DNA of 8,413 nucleotides from Deltaproteobacteria bacterium. Its GTDB lineage: Bacteria; Desulfobacterota; Desulfovibrionia; Desulfovibrionales; Desulfovibrionaceae. The notes below the pieces were generated by a model, which was not told the DNA's origin, did not search any database, and saw only the letters and a program-made list of their open reading frames with translations. This document shows positions 1 through 6,012 of this stretch, in pieces (position 1 is the first letter of the stretch; each line of letters starts with the position of its first letter). The position numbers and the translations under genes are program-made. The stretch covers positions 1 to 8,413 of the forward strand of contig JAIRVN010000077.1 of assembly GCA_031253875.1 (NCBI GenBank). The letters run 5' to 3'.

Positions 1-1677
1 GCCACCCAGGAATCGGTTTGCCTGTTCAGCACCCACCGCGCTTTTCTGGATACATTTGGCGAAGTCGTCATGCCTGACGTGCGCAATGCGCGTTATGTGC
101 TCATGCCCGGCTCCAACCGCTTTGAAGCTCTGGTTACGCCGGACAGTTCCGATCTCATGGAAATGCTTCAGGAAGGCGGCAAACTCTGCGTAGTGGATCC
201 GCGCTGCACCAAAACCGCCGCCCTGGCCACAGACTGGCTGCAAATACGCGCGGGCACGGATCTGGCCCTGGCTTTGGCTCTTATCCATGTCATCATCACC
301 GAAAAACTCTATAACGCGGCGTGGGTGGAGGAACATACTTTCGGCCTTGACAAGCTGGCCGCCCATGTGGCCGGATGCACCCCGGACTGGGCCGCCGGAG
401 AAACCGGGCTTCCGGCGGAGCGCATTGTCCGCGTCGCCCGTGAAATGGCTCAAGCAGCGCCAAGAGCACTGGTATATCCAGGCCGCCGCACGTCGGATTA
501 TGTCGATTCCACGCAAATACGCCGCGGCTGGGCGATTTTGAATGCGCTGCTCGGCAATTTCGATTGCCGGGGCGGGCTTATGGTCCCTTCCCCCTTCCGT
601 TTGCGGGGTATTCCGCAAAAAATGCCCTGGTACGACGACAATCCATCGGAACGTCTCGACGAAAGCCGCATCCCCCTACCTTTCAAGGAAGAAGCATCCT
701 TTGTGCCTTTGCGCGAAGGGGTTATTTCGGGCAAGCCCTATCCTGCCGCCGGATGGCTGGTTTTCAAGACCAACCCCATGCAGACGGCCCCGGATCAGGC
801 AAAAACCCTGGCCATGATCGACAGGATGGAGTTTATCGCCACCATAGATATTCTTATGAGCGATACAGCGCATATGAGCGATCTGGTGTTGCCCGCGCAT
901 ACCTATCTGGAGCGCGACGACCCCTGCCAGGTGCTTCCCGGCGGCCCGGCCGGACCGTGCGCGGTGTGGCGCAAGCCGGTGGTGCCCCCGCTGTATGACA
1001 CGCGTAATCCTTTTGATATTTTTAAAGGTCTTGCGGAGCGCATGGGGCTTGGCGAGCATTTCAACTTCAGTCTGGACGAGTTTCGCGCGGCCCAACTGAA
1101 AAGCCTGGGTGCGGAAACGGACAGGGCCGGGCGCGAACTCACGGAAAAAGGCGTGTATATCCCGGATACGCCGATCTTCGGATTGTACGAAGGCAAGGCG
1201 AGCTACAAAACCTCCAGCAAAAAGATAGACCTCTGGAGCGGTCTGTATGAAAAGCGTAAACAGGCTCCCCTGCCTGCCTATGCACGCCCGAAACAGGGCG
1301 AGGGCTTCCGCCTCATCGTCGGGCGCACCGCCCTCATCACCCAGGCCTCGTCGCAGAATAACGCCATCCTGGCCGCTTATGTGCCCACCAATACCCTGGA
1401 CATCAATCCCGGCGCGGCTGCGGCCCTGGGCATACAGGATGGCGATCTGGTGGAGGTCTCCAGTGCCGTGGGCAAGGGCAGGCTGCGGGCCAGGCTCGAT
1501 CCCGGCATCGAAGCGGGCTGTGTGTATATGCACTCCGGCTTTGGGGCGCTTTCGCCGCGCTTGTCGTTGCAGCACAACAATGGCGTCTGCATCGCAGCGC
1601 TGATGGAAGACGCCATGGACGCCGTCTCCGGCAATGCGGCGCACCATGAAACTTTTGTGCGTGTAAAAAAGGTATAA
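1..1677 (+). CDS. Molybdopterin oxidoreductase catalytic subunit, PhsA/PsrA (thiosulfate/polysulfide reductase) type, 5' partial
   Basis: The frame is open from base 1 with no start needed, so this is the last 558 residues of a gene that begins outside the window; the ATG at 70 is internal. The visible part covers the middle of the molybdopterin domain (MPGSNRFEAL, then CVVDPRCTKTA and the IRAGTDLALALAL segment), the conserved KTNPMQTAPD and MSDLVLPAHTYLERDD blocks, and the C-terminal molydopterin-binding barrel from about visible residue 437 (IVGRTALITQASSQNN, then NPGAAAALGIQDGDLVEV). It ends in SGNAAHHETFVRVKK. These blocks are typical of the PhsA/PsrA/TtrA branch of the DMSO reductase family. 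The N-terminal 4Fe-4S motif, Mo ligand and presumed Tat signal lie upstream and cannot be checked. The adjacent iron-sulfur, cytochrome b and rhodanese genes support a respiratory sulfur-compound enzyme, probably periplasmic. Substrate (thiosulfate, polysulfide, tetrathionate) and direction are not determined by the sequence. Confidence 0.9.
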   Translation, partial: ATQESVCLFSTHRAFLDTFGEVVMPDVRNARYVLMPGSNRFEALVTPDSSDLMEMLQEGGKLCVVDPRCTKTAALATDWLQIRAGTDLALALALIHVIITEKLYNAAWVEEHTFGLDKLAAHVAGCTPDWAAGETGLPAERIVRVAREMAQAAPRALVYPGRRTSDYVDSTQIRRGWAILNALLGNFDCRGGLMVPSPFRLRGIPQKMPWYDDNPSERLDESRIPLPFKEEASFVPLREGVISGKPYPAAGWLVFKTNPMQTAPDQAKTLAMIDRMEFIATIDILMSDTAHMSDLVLPAHTYLERDDPCQVLPGGPAGPCAVWRKPVVPPLYDTRNPFDIFKGLAERMGLGEHFNFSLDEFRAAQLKSLGAETDRAGRELTEKGVYIPDTPIFGLYEGKASYKTSSKKIDLWSGLYEKRKQAPLPAYARPKQGEGFRLIVGRTALITQASSQNNAILAAYVPTNTLDINPGAAAALGIQDGDLVEVSSAVGKGRLRARLDPGIEAGCVYMHSGFGALSPRLSLQHNNGVCIAALMEDAMDAVSGNAAHHETFVRVKKV

Positions 1678-1682
1678 GAAAC

Positions 1683-2414
1683 ATGAAATTGGCCATGGTC
1701 ATAGATTCCTCGCGCTGCGTAGACTGCAAGGCCTGCATGATTTCATGCTCCACAGCCAATGAGACGCCGCCTGGGCGGCATCGCAACTGGATCAAGACAA
1801 AGCCGCCGGAATATTCCGCTGCCCGGCCCGGAGGGCATTTTCAGCCCGGGGCATGTATGCACTGCGAGTACCCCACCTGTGTGCCGGCCTGCCCTTCGGG
1901 AGCCACTTGGCGCAAAACTGAAACGGGTGAAGTGCTTATTGACGAGGGGTTGTGCATCGGCTGCGGCAACTGTGTTCCCGCCTGCCCCTACGGCGCCCGC
2001 TACATACATGGAAAACGCCGTGTGGCCGACAAATGCGATTATTGCGCCTCACGCCGCGTCCAGGGGCTGGAACCGGCCTGCGTGGGCACCTGCCTGACCA
2101 AAGCGCGGGTATTCGGCGACCTGGACGATCCCGGCAGTGAAGCGGCCAAACGTCTGGGCAAGGCCAAGTTTGTACAATTGGAATATCCTGGCGTAGCCAC
2201 GCGCCCAGCCATGTTCTATGTGAAAGAAACCGCACCGGACAATTGGATGCGTAAGCCCGAGGCGCCTGCCTCCCTGCGTTTTCTCAGCGATTTCGCGGCT
2301 CCAGGGGTGAAAACGCTGGTGGGGCTGGTCGGATTTGGCTTGTTGGCCGCCTTGGCGCGTGTGCTTTTGCTAAAAGATGGCGACGCAAAGCAGCAGGGAG
2401 GCGCCCATGAATAA
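1683..2414 (+). CDS. Four-cluster [4Fe-4S] electron-transfer subunit with C-terminal membrane anchor
   Basis: This 243-aa protein is the beta subunit of the molybdoenzyme. Sixteen cysteines fall in four ferredoxin-type groups: C12/15/18/22, C58/61/66/70, C91/94/97/101 and C118/121/133/137. This is the standard DmsB/PhsB/FdnH arrangement that wires the molybdenum site to a membrane subunit. A hydrophobic helix at about residues 211-230 (TLVGLVGFGLLAALARVLLL), followed by a short polar tail, looks like a C-terminal transmembrane anchor. That is known for FdnH-type beta subunits, while PhsB and PsrB are normally soluble and shorter. There is no Sec signal, so export would be by hitch-hiking on the Tat-exported catalytic subunit (inference). 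The gene starts 5 bases after the catalytic subunit's stop, with only a weak purine-rich ribosome site, and overlaps the cytochrome gene by 8 bases. Confidence 0.93.
   Translation: MKLAMVIDSSRCVDCKACMISCSTANETPPGRHRNWIKTKPPEYSAARPGGHFQPGACMHCEYPTCVPACPSGATWRKTETGEVLIDEGLCIGCGNCVPACPYGARYIHGKRRVADKCDYCASRRVQGLEPACVGTCLTKARVFGDLDDPGSEAAKRLGKAKFVQLEYPGVATRPAMFYVKETAPDNWMRKPEAPASLRFLSDFAAPGVKTLVGLVGFGLLAALARVLLLKDGDAKQQGGAHE
2396..2401 (+). promoter_or_regulatory. Ribosome binding site for the cytochrome b gene
   Basis: GGGAGG lies 5 bases before the ATG at 2407, inside the end of the preceding gene. It selects the ATG at 2407 over the in-frame ATG ten codons upstream at 2377, which has no comparable site. 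The result is an 8-base overlap with the iron-sulfur subunit, consistent with translational coupling. Confidence 0.7.
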
Positions 2415-3075
2415 ACGTATGCGCCACAGTCTCGCGGATCGCTGTATGCACTGGGGCAATGCCCTGCTTTGGCTGCTGTTGTTTTTCAGTGGCGCCGGGC
2501 TGCTTCAAGGCGGACTTGCGCCGTTCGGAGACGGCTACACGGCAGCAGTGCGCAAGCTGGCCGGCGGAGGGAGCGGGCTTTTACGTCTGCATATCATTCT
2601 CGGCTGCGTATGGATGGGGATTTTTTCCCTGTATATCGCGCTCAATGCCAAAAGCGCCGCTTCGTTTCTCCGCGAGATATTTTCTGTGCGTCCCGGCGAT
2701 CTTATCTGGCTACGGCGCAAACCGGCGATCATGCTGTTGGGCGAACATCGGGCCGCTGCCCTGGGTTTTGAAACAAAGCTGCCGCCACAGGGTTTTTATA
2801 ATATGGGGCAAAAGGCCTTCGGCATGTTAAGCGTTACTGCGGGCGTGACGCTGGTCGCCACGGGGCTGATTATGGCCACTGGTTTCGCCCCGCCGGGGTT
2901 TGCGGGCTGGTGCGTCACCATCCACTATATCGCCTGCGGCCTCACTCTGGCCGGGCTGCTGGTTCACTTGTACATGACCCTGGCCGTACCGGAAGAACGC
3001 CCCGGTTTGAAATCCATGTTCAGTGGTTCCGTGCCCGAGGACTATGCCAAACACCATCACGCAAACTGGGAATGA
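2407..3075 (+). CDS. Di-haem cytochrome b membrane subunit (FdnI/PhsC-like gamma subunit)
   Basis: This 222-aa integral membrane protein has four hydrophobic segments, at about residues 18-34, 60-78, 142-162 and 170-192. Candidate haem ligands are H15 (DRCMHWGNA), H62 (LRLHIILG), H173 (TIHYIACG) and H187 (LLVHLYMT). The 14-residue spacing of the last pair matches what I recall for the FdnI ligand pair. The family passes electrons between quinone and the periplasmic iron-sulfur subunit. This is a b-type cytochrome and not an NrfD/PsrC-type subunit, which fits PhsC-like or formate dehydrogenase gamma-like enzymes. The ATG at 2407 is preferred because of GGGAGG at 2396-2401. The next gene starts 40 bases downstream, so the operon continues. 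The protein ends in a charged, histidine-rich cytoplasmic tail (DYAKHHHANWE). Confidence 0.9.
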   Translation: MNKRMRHSLADRCMHWGNALLWLLLFFSGAGLLQGGLAPFGDGYTAAVRKLAGGGSGLLRLHIILGCVWMGIFSLYIALNAKSAASFLREIFSVRPGDLIWLRRKPAIMLLGEHRAAALGFETKLPPQGFYNMGQKAFGMLSVTAGVTLVATGLIMATGFAPPGFAGWCVTIHYIACGLTLAGLLVHLYMTLAVPEERPGLKSMFSGSVPEDYAKHHHANWE

Positions 3076-3101
3076 CCCTTTTAACCATCAACCCCTCACT
3101 C

Positions 3102-3108
3102 AAAGGAG
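3102..3108 (+). promoter_or_regulatory. Strong ribosome binding site for the rhodanese gene
   Basis: AAAGGAG lies 7 bases before the ATG at 3116. It fixes this start and not the in-frame ATG at 3023, which lies inside the cytochrome gene. The 3116 start also exposes an N-terminal signal peptide, which independently supports the choice. Confidence 0.8.
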
Positions 3109-3115
3109 ACACCTG

Positions 3116-3559
3116 ATGTACGCTGCGAACCTGTTGAAAAAATTCACGCTGGCTCTGGTTGTTGTCCTGGCCCTTGGCTCCCTTGCCATAGCCAAAGTTA
3201 CCGTTGAAGGCGCGGCCCCGGCCCAAGCCAAAGAAGGCGCCTATAATGTGAAAAAATTCCTTAATGACGCCAAGAACCAAAAAATTGTGGTTATTGACGT
3301 GCGCACCCTGGGCGAATACGCCATGGGCCATCTGCCCGAAGCCACCAATGTGCCCATTGCGACAAGCCTGGAAGGCGAACTCAAGAACTTCCATAAGGAT
3401 AAGACCATAGTTTTCATGTGCGCGGCAGGTAAACGCGCTGGAGCGGCGTATTATATGGTTAAGGACAAGCGCCCGGAAATAGCCGACAAAGTGTTCTTCC
3501 TGGATGCAGCCGTGCAATACCTGCCGGGAGGCGATGTGGTGATCAAGCCCAATCAATAA
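3116..3559 (+). CDS. Secreted single-domain rhodanese (sulfurtransferase)
   Basis: This 147-aa protein starts with a classic Sec signal peptide: a KK-containing n-region, a hydrophobic core (residues 10-24), and a likely cleavage after AIA at residue 26, with an alternative after AQA at residue 38. The mature part is a single rhodanese domain with the early IDVRTLGEYAMGHLP block (D61, R63) and the active-site loop CAAGKR with catalytic C102. The CxxGxR loop is typical of rhodaneses that transfer sulfane sulfur by a cysteine persulfide. Its place as last gene of the molybdoenzyme operon suggests it binds or delivers sulfane sulfur in the periplasm, as proposed for periplasmic polysulfide-binding rhodaneses such as Sud of Wolinella. 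That role is inference. It ends 28 bases before a hairpin terminator. Confidence 0.92.
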   Translation: MYAANLLKKFTLALVVVLALGSLAIAKVTVEGAAPAQAKEGAYNVKKFLNDAKNQKIVVIDVRTLGEYAMGHLPEATNVPIATSLEGELKNFHKDKTIVFMCAAGKRAGAAYYMVKDKRPEIADKVFFLDAAVQYLPGGDVVIKPNQ

Positions 3560-3587
3560 CTTGAGCGGGTCGATGGTTTTTTAGCGA

Positions 3588-3625
3588 AGTCCCGCAAAGC
3601 TTTTTAGGCTTTGCGGGACTCTTTG
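3588..3625 (+). terminator. Hairpin terminator after the molybdoenzyme-rhodanese operon
   Basis: AGTCCCGCAAAGC (3588-3600) pairs perfectly with GCTTTGCGGGACT (3608-3620), giving a 13-bp stem with a 7-base loop TTTTTAG. The downstream tract is CTTTG, so the U-run is poor. The stem is nonetheless strong and placed just after the rhodanese stop. Because the stem is symmetric it could act in either direction; its AT-rich left flank includes TGGTTTTTTAG, which on the opposite strand is an A-run and not a U-run. Confidence 0.75.
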
Positions 3626-3682
3626 ATGTGTAGGTGGCCGCATGAAGGCAACAGTCAATAGAAGAAGTGCCGAATTTTTTGT

Positions 3683-3688
3683 GGGAGG
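3683..3688 (+). promoter_or_regulatory. Ribosome binding site that decides the start of the DRR-repeat gene
   Basis: GGGAGG lies 7 bases before the ATG at 3696. The earlier in-frame ATG at 3642 has a weaker AGGTGG-like site upstream, so the 82-aa product is preferred over the 100-aa one. Confidence 0.6.
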
Positions 3689-3695
3689 ATCAAGC

Positions 3696-3944
3696 ATGGA
3701 AGGCGAACGGGATTTTATTTCTGATAGGCGGCTCTCTGACAGGAGACTCTTTGACAGGCGGGTGCTTGGCAGCCAAACGCACGATAGGTTTATGAATGCT
3801 GGAAACCGGCACAGTAGTGATAGGCGGTTACACGATCGGCGTTCAGGCGCAGACAAGCGGTCACAGCATGTGATTTTTGAGCAGCTATTGGCTGATGCGT
3901 GTGCGGCATGCGGCCAGATGAAGTGTCAATGTCGTGAGGCCTGA
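3696..3944 (+). CDS. Small DRR-pentad-repeat protein with C-terminal four-cysteine motif, function unknown
   Basis: I do not recognise a named family. The 82-aa product has DRR at residues 10-12, 15-17, 20-22, 42-44 and 47-49, a strict 5-residue spacing within each block, plus degenerate copies DRF at 30 and DKR at 53. The residue before D is usually S and the one after RR is usually L. The N-terminal two thirds are thus a dense alternation of acidic and basic charge. The C-terminal part is a short hydrophobic stretch (VIFEQLLADAC) followed by C69-x2-C72-x4-C77-x-C79, which could bind zinc or iron. There is no signal peptide or membrane segment. The gene stands alone, after the operon terminator and 102 bases before the next gene, so it probably has its own promoter, which I could not identify. 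A longer 100-aa form from 3642 is possible. Confidence 0.65.
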   Translation: MEGERDFISDRRLSDRRLFDRRVLGSQTHDRFMNAGNRHSSDRRLHDRRSGADKRSQHVIFEQLLADACAACGQMKCQCREA

Positions 3945-4046
3945 AAGCATAGACGGACGGAAAAATGCAGAAATCTTGATTTTGGATAACGATTCAGGCA
4001 GGATTGGAGGTGTGCGACCATTGCCGCGCCGCATACAGGACAATGA

Positions 4047-4703
4047 ATGACACAGTATGCAAAAAGGACGATCCGGCTGCTTTGGGGCTTGTTGCTTATG
4101 GCGCTGGGTTTCTTTCTGGTAGTGCGGGCCAATATTGGCTTGTCCCCCTGGACGGCCCTGGCTATCGGTTGTTCCTATCTGACCGGCGCCTCCTTTGGAA
4201 AAATGATGATTGCCGTTAGCATGTTGGTCATCATAGTGGATTTGTTGCTTAAGGAGAAACTGGGATTCGCGACAATCCTCAATGGGTTGATGATCGGAAC
4301 ATTCATCGAGATCATCGAAAGGATGGAACTGATTCCGCTGATGTCCGATTTTCTGTCTGGCTTGCTGCTGCTTCTGCTTGGGCAGGCTTTTGTTTGTCTG
4401 GGAACATACTATTATATTGGAGTTGGGCTTGGCTGCGGACCGCGGGATGCGTTGATGGTCGCCATCGGTAAGCGCTGTCCCCGTGTTTCGATAGGCGTGG
4501 TGCGTAGTACGCTGGAAGGCGGCGTGCTGTGCCTCGGCTGGCTGATGGGCGCGAAAATCGGCTTAGGCACAGTGGTCTACGTTTTCGGTATCGGCATTAT
4601 GCTGCAACTGACTTTTACGGCGTTGCGCTTTGATGTGAAAAGTGTGGTGCATGAAGACGTGTTTGACACCATCCGCGCGTTCCGGCGCAACAGCGGTTTG
4701 TAA
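4047..4703 (+). CDS. YczE/YyaS/YitT-family membrane protein
   Basis: This 218-aa polytopic membrane protein has about five or six hydrophobic segments, roughly residues 10-27, 50-68, 74-92, 103-124, 152-170 and 174-193. Two family-type motifs are visible: the RANIGLSPW block just after the first helix (residues 27-35) and GLGCGPRDALM (residues 127-137) between central helices. These are characteristic of the YczE (COG2364) group, whose molecular function is not established. The ATG at 4047 is chosen because the nearby ATG at 4043 is in another frame; the ribosome site is only a modest AGGA at about 4037-4040. The stop codon is followed after one base by the next small gene, so the two are probably translated together. 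Confidence 0.85.
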   Translation: MTQYAKRTIRLLWGLLLMALGFFLVVRANIGLSPWTALAIGCSYLTGASFGKMMIAVSMLVIIVDLLLKEKLGFATILNGLMIGTFIEIIERMELIPLMSDFLSGLLLLLLGQAFVCLGTYYYIGVGLGCGPRDALMVAIGKRCPRVSIGVVRSTLEGGVLCLGWLMGAKIGLGTVVYVFGIGIMLQLTFTALRFDVKSVVHEDVFDTIRAFRRNSGL

Positions 4704-4704
4704 C

Positions 4705-4926
4705 ATGCAAAAAGAAAAAGACTGCCCATGCATGAAGCCGGACTGCGAAAGACACGGTGATTGTGTCGCGTGTCACACGAATCACATACCCAAGCCGAGT
4801 CCACCATTTTGCAAGCGACCTGGAACAAAAGCGCCTGAAGGGCTTGCGGAGAGAGTGATTGCCAAACTGCGCGCGGCAGGCATATCGCCAGGAGCAGGCG
4901 CAGCATGGGGAGCAAACGCGCCATGA
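4705..4926 (+). CDS. Small cysteine-rich protein, putative metal-binding, function unknown
   Basis: The ATG at 4705 lies one base after the stop of the upstream membrane-protein gene, suggesting translational reinitiation; no independent ribosome site is seen. The 73-aa product has C7-x-C9-x4-C14-x5-C20-x2-C23, with H17, H24 and H27 and a further C36 in an SPPFCKR segment. The pattern CxCxxxxCxxHGxCxxC resembles small cysteine-rich proteins I recall from anaerobes, presumed to bind zinc or an iron-sulfur cluster; I cannot name a characterised member. The C-terminal half is unrelated, with a short predicted helix (APEGLAERVIAKLRAAG) and an Ala/Gly-rich tail. A longer frame reaching back to 4642 would overlap the upstream gene and is less likely. 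The cysteine pattern in only one frame argues that this is a real gene. Confidence 0.65.
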   Translation: MQKEKDCPCMKPDCERHGDCVACHTNHIPKPSPPFCKRPGTKAPEGLAERVIAKLRAAGISPGAGAAWGANAP

Positions 4927-5022
4927 GACTGAAAGAATGATGTTGTCCGTGTGACAACCGTCGCGGCAGGTCTGTTTTAGAACGCATCTCATAATCAAGC
5001 TGAGTAACATCACGATACAGCT

Positions 5023-5490
5023 ATGATCGAAGTGATTATTTCCGGCGGCCAGACCGGCGCTGATAGGGCAGCCCTTGACTTTGCCCTGGAACGGGGTTTC
5101 GCAATTCAAGGATACTGCCCTCGCGGGCGCAGGGCGGATGATGGTCCCCTTGATGAGAAGTACCCCTTGCAGGAAACGGAGTCTGCCGACTATCCGCCGC
5201 GTAATCGCCTGAACGTAGGACTTGCTGACGCCACAATAATATTTAACGGGCTGCCGGAATATTCTCCAGGAACGTACAGGACCATCCAATTCGCCCGTGA
5301 ACATAAGAAGCAATGCAAAGTGTTGCAAGGTTTTCCGGACATAATGCAAGATGCCGTCGACCTCAAGCAGTGGCTGCAAACACACCAGCCTCAAAAACTC
5401 AATGTCGCCGGCAATGCTGAAGAAAAGTGCCCGGGCATGTATGCACATGTGCTTGCTGTGCTGCGGCAAGTGTTGAACCGTATCAGGTAA
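5023..5490 (+). CDS. Putative molybdenum carrier / YpsA-type SLOG-fold nucleotide-binding protein
   Basis: This 155-aa protein opens with ISGGQTGADRAALDFA (residues 6-21), a glycine-rich loop, followed by GYCPRGRRADDG (30-41), YPLQET (47-52) and an NVGLADATIIF strand at about 64-74. These are the hallmarks of the family annotated as putative molybdenum carrier protein, related to YpsA/DprA-like Rossmann folds of the SLOG superfamily. The carrier name rests on a structure-based suggestion in the literature, and nucleotide binding is at least as plausible. The motif set is complete, so the protein looks intact. No strong ribosome site precedes the ATG. It lies 96 bases after the cysteine-rich gene, and its position in the same window as a molybdoenzyme operon is suggestive only. 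Confidence 0.88.
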   Translation: MIEVIISGGQTGADRAALDFALERGFAIQGYCPRGRRADDGPLDEKYPLQETESADYPPRNRLNVGLADATIIFNGLPEYSPGTYRTIQFAREHKKQCKVLQGFPDIMQDAVDLKQWLQTHQPQKLNVAGNAEEKCPGMYAHVLAVLRQVLNRIR

Positions 5491-5594
5491 GGGACGCGCG
5501 AGCTTTTCCGGCAGCCCTGAATCAATGGGCTACTAAAGCGCCATCCCTTGCTCAATGGTGAGGATGGGCAGCAAAGAGAGCACCTCACGAAGAC

Positions 5595-5600
5595 GGGAGG
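5595..5600 (+). promoter_or_regulatory. Ribosome binding site that decides the start of the DUF5665-like gene
   Basis: GGGAGG lies 5 bases before the ATG at 5606. It selects this start over the in-frame ATG at 5555, which would add 17 polar residues with no family resemblance. Confidence 0.7.
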
Positions 5601-5605
5601 CCGGC

Positions 5606-5881
5606 ATGGATGCAAAACAGATACAGCAACTGGATGCCCTGGCCGGCAGGCTGGAAAACAGCGGCATTGCCGAATACGTGAAACTTTCGCAGCGCACGGG
5701 AAAGATTTTATGGCTGAACTTCATCTCCGGCATTGCCAGAGGATTCGGGTTCACTATCGGGGCCTCCATTGTACTGGCGGTAATCTATAAAATCATCAGC
5801 TACATCATCAGTATGAATATCCCCTATCTGACGGAACTCCTCAGAGAGATCATGGAAACCGTGAAGAATCCCGGCATCTGA
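5606..5881 (+). CDS. DUF5665-like small single-pass membrane protein
   Basis: This 91-aa protein has a soluble N-terminal helix (residues 1-31), a NFISGIARGFGFTIG segment (38-52) leading into one long hydrophobic helix (about 48-70), and a short amphipathic C-terminal helix (IPYLTELLREIMETV). The LNFxxGIARGxGxxIG motif before the transmembrane helix and the NIPYL turn after it match what I recall of the DUF5665 family, which has no known function. The start at 5606 follows a GGGAGG site. The gene stands 115 bases after the YpsA-like gene and 131 bases before the ORF6N gene, so it may be monocistronic. Confidence 0.75.
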   Translation: MDAKQIQQLDALAGRLENSGIAEYVKLSQRTGKILWLNFISGIARGFGFTIGASIVLAVIYKIISYIISMNIPYLTELLREIMETVKNPGI

Positions 5882-5934
5882 TATCCCCAAATGCGGATGC
5901 CCCGTTCTGTCTGCGCCGCAACAGCAGTTGTTGC

Positions 5935-5982
5935 TTCGGATGGCCTTTTGGGTATAGGATAATGGCTAAGCGCATGTGCGCT
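5935..5982 (+). promoter_or_regulatory. Possible promoter with operator-like inverted repeat upstream of the ORF6N gene
   Basis: GATAAT at 5958-5963 matches five of six bases of a sigma-70 -10 box. A 17-base spacer away, the -35 position holds a poor TTCGGA (5935-5940). Immediately downstream, at 5969-5982, is AGCGCATGTGCGCT, a 6-bp inverted repeat around TG, placed at about the expected transcription start where a repressor would block transcription. No second copy was noticed in the window. The -35 mismatch keeps this tentative. Confidence 0.3.
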
Positions 5983-6012
5983 GGATGTTGAGAAACCGGC
6001 GAGGAAGCTCGG

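Noticed and set aside
676..1647. Long minus-strand open frame opposite the catalytic subunit
   Set aside because: It lies entirely antisense to a well-supported gene, has no recognisable domain, and is the kind of shadow frame expected in GC-rich coding DNA.
70..1677. ATG at 70 as the start of the molybdopterin subunit
   Set aside because: The frame is open through base 1 with residues that continue the family pattern, and the visible protein lacks the N-terminal cluster and active-site region, so the start lies outside the window.
4942..4958. GTTGTC-N5-GACAAC inverted repeat between the cysteine-rich and YpsA-like genes
   Set aside because: Only 6 bp of pairing with no U-tract or adjacent promoter elements; not distinguishable from chance.
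4990..4995. CATAAT as a -10 box for the YpsA-like gene
   Set aside because: It matches five of six bases but nothing resembling a -35 element lies 16-18 bases upstream.
4615..5469. Minus-strand 284-codon open frame
   Set aside because: It overlaps three plus-strand genes with clear motifs, including the complete YpsA-type signature; its translation shows no domain and low-complexity cysteine/serine/arginine composition.
5522..5575. Possible hairpin (CCATC/GATGG with inner CTCA/TGAG) before the DUF5665-like gene
   Set aside because: Pairing is short and asymmetric with a bulge and no U-tract, so I do not call a terminator.
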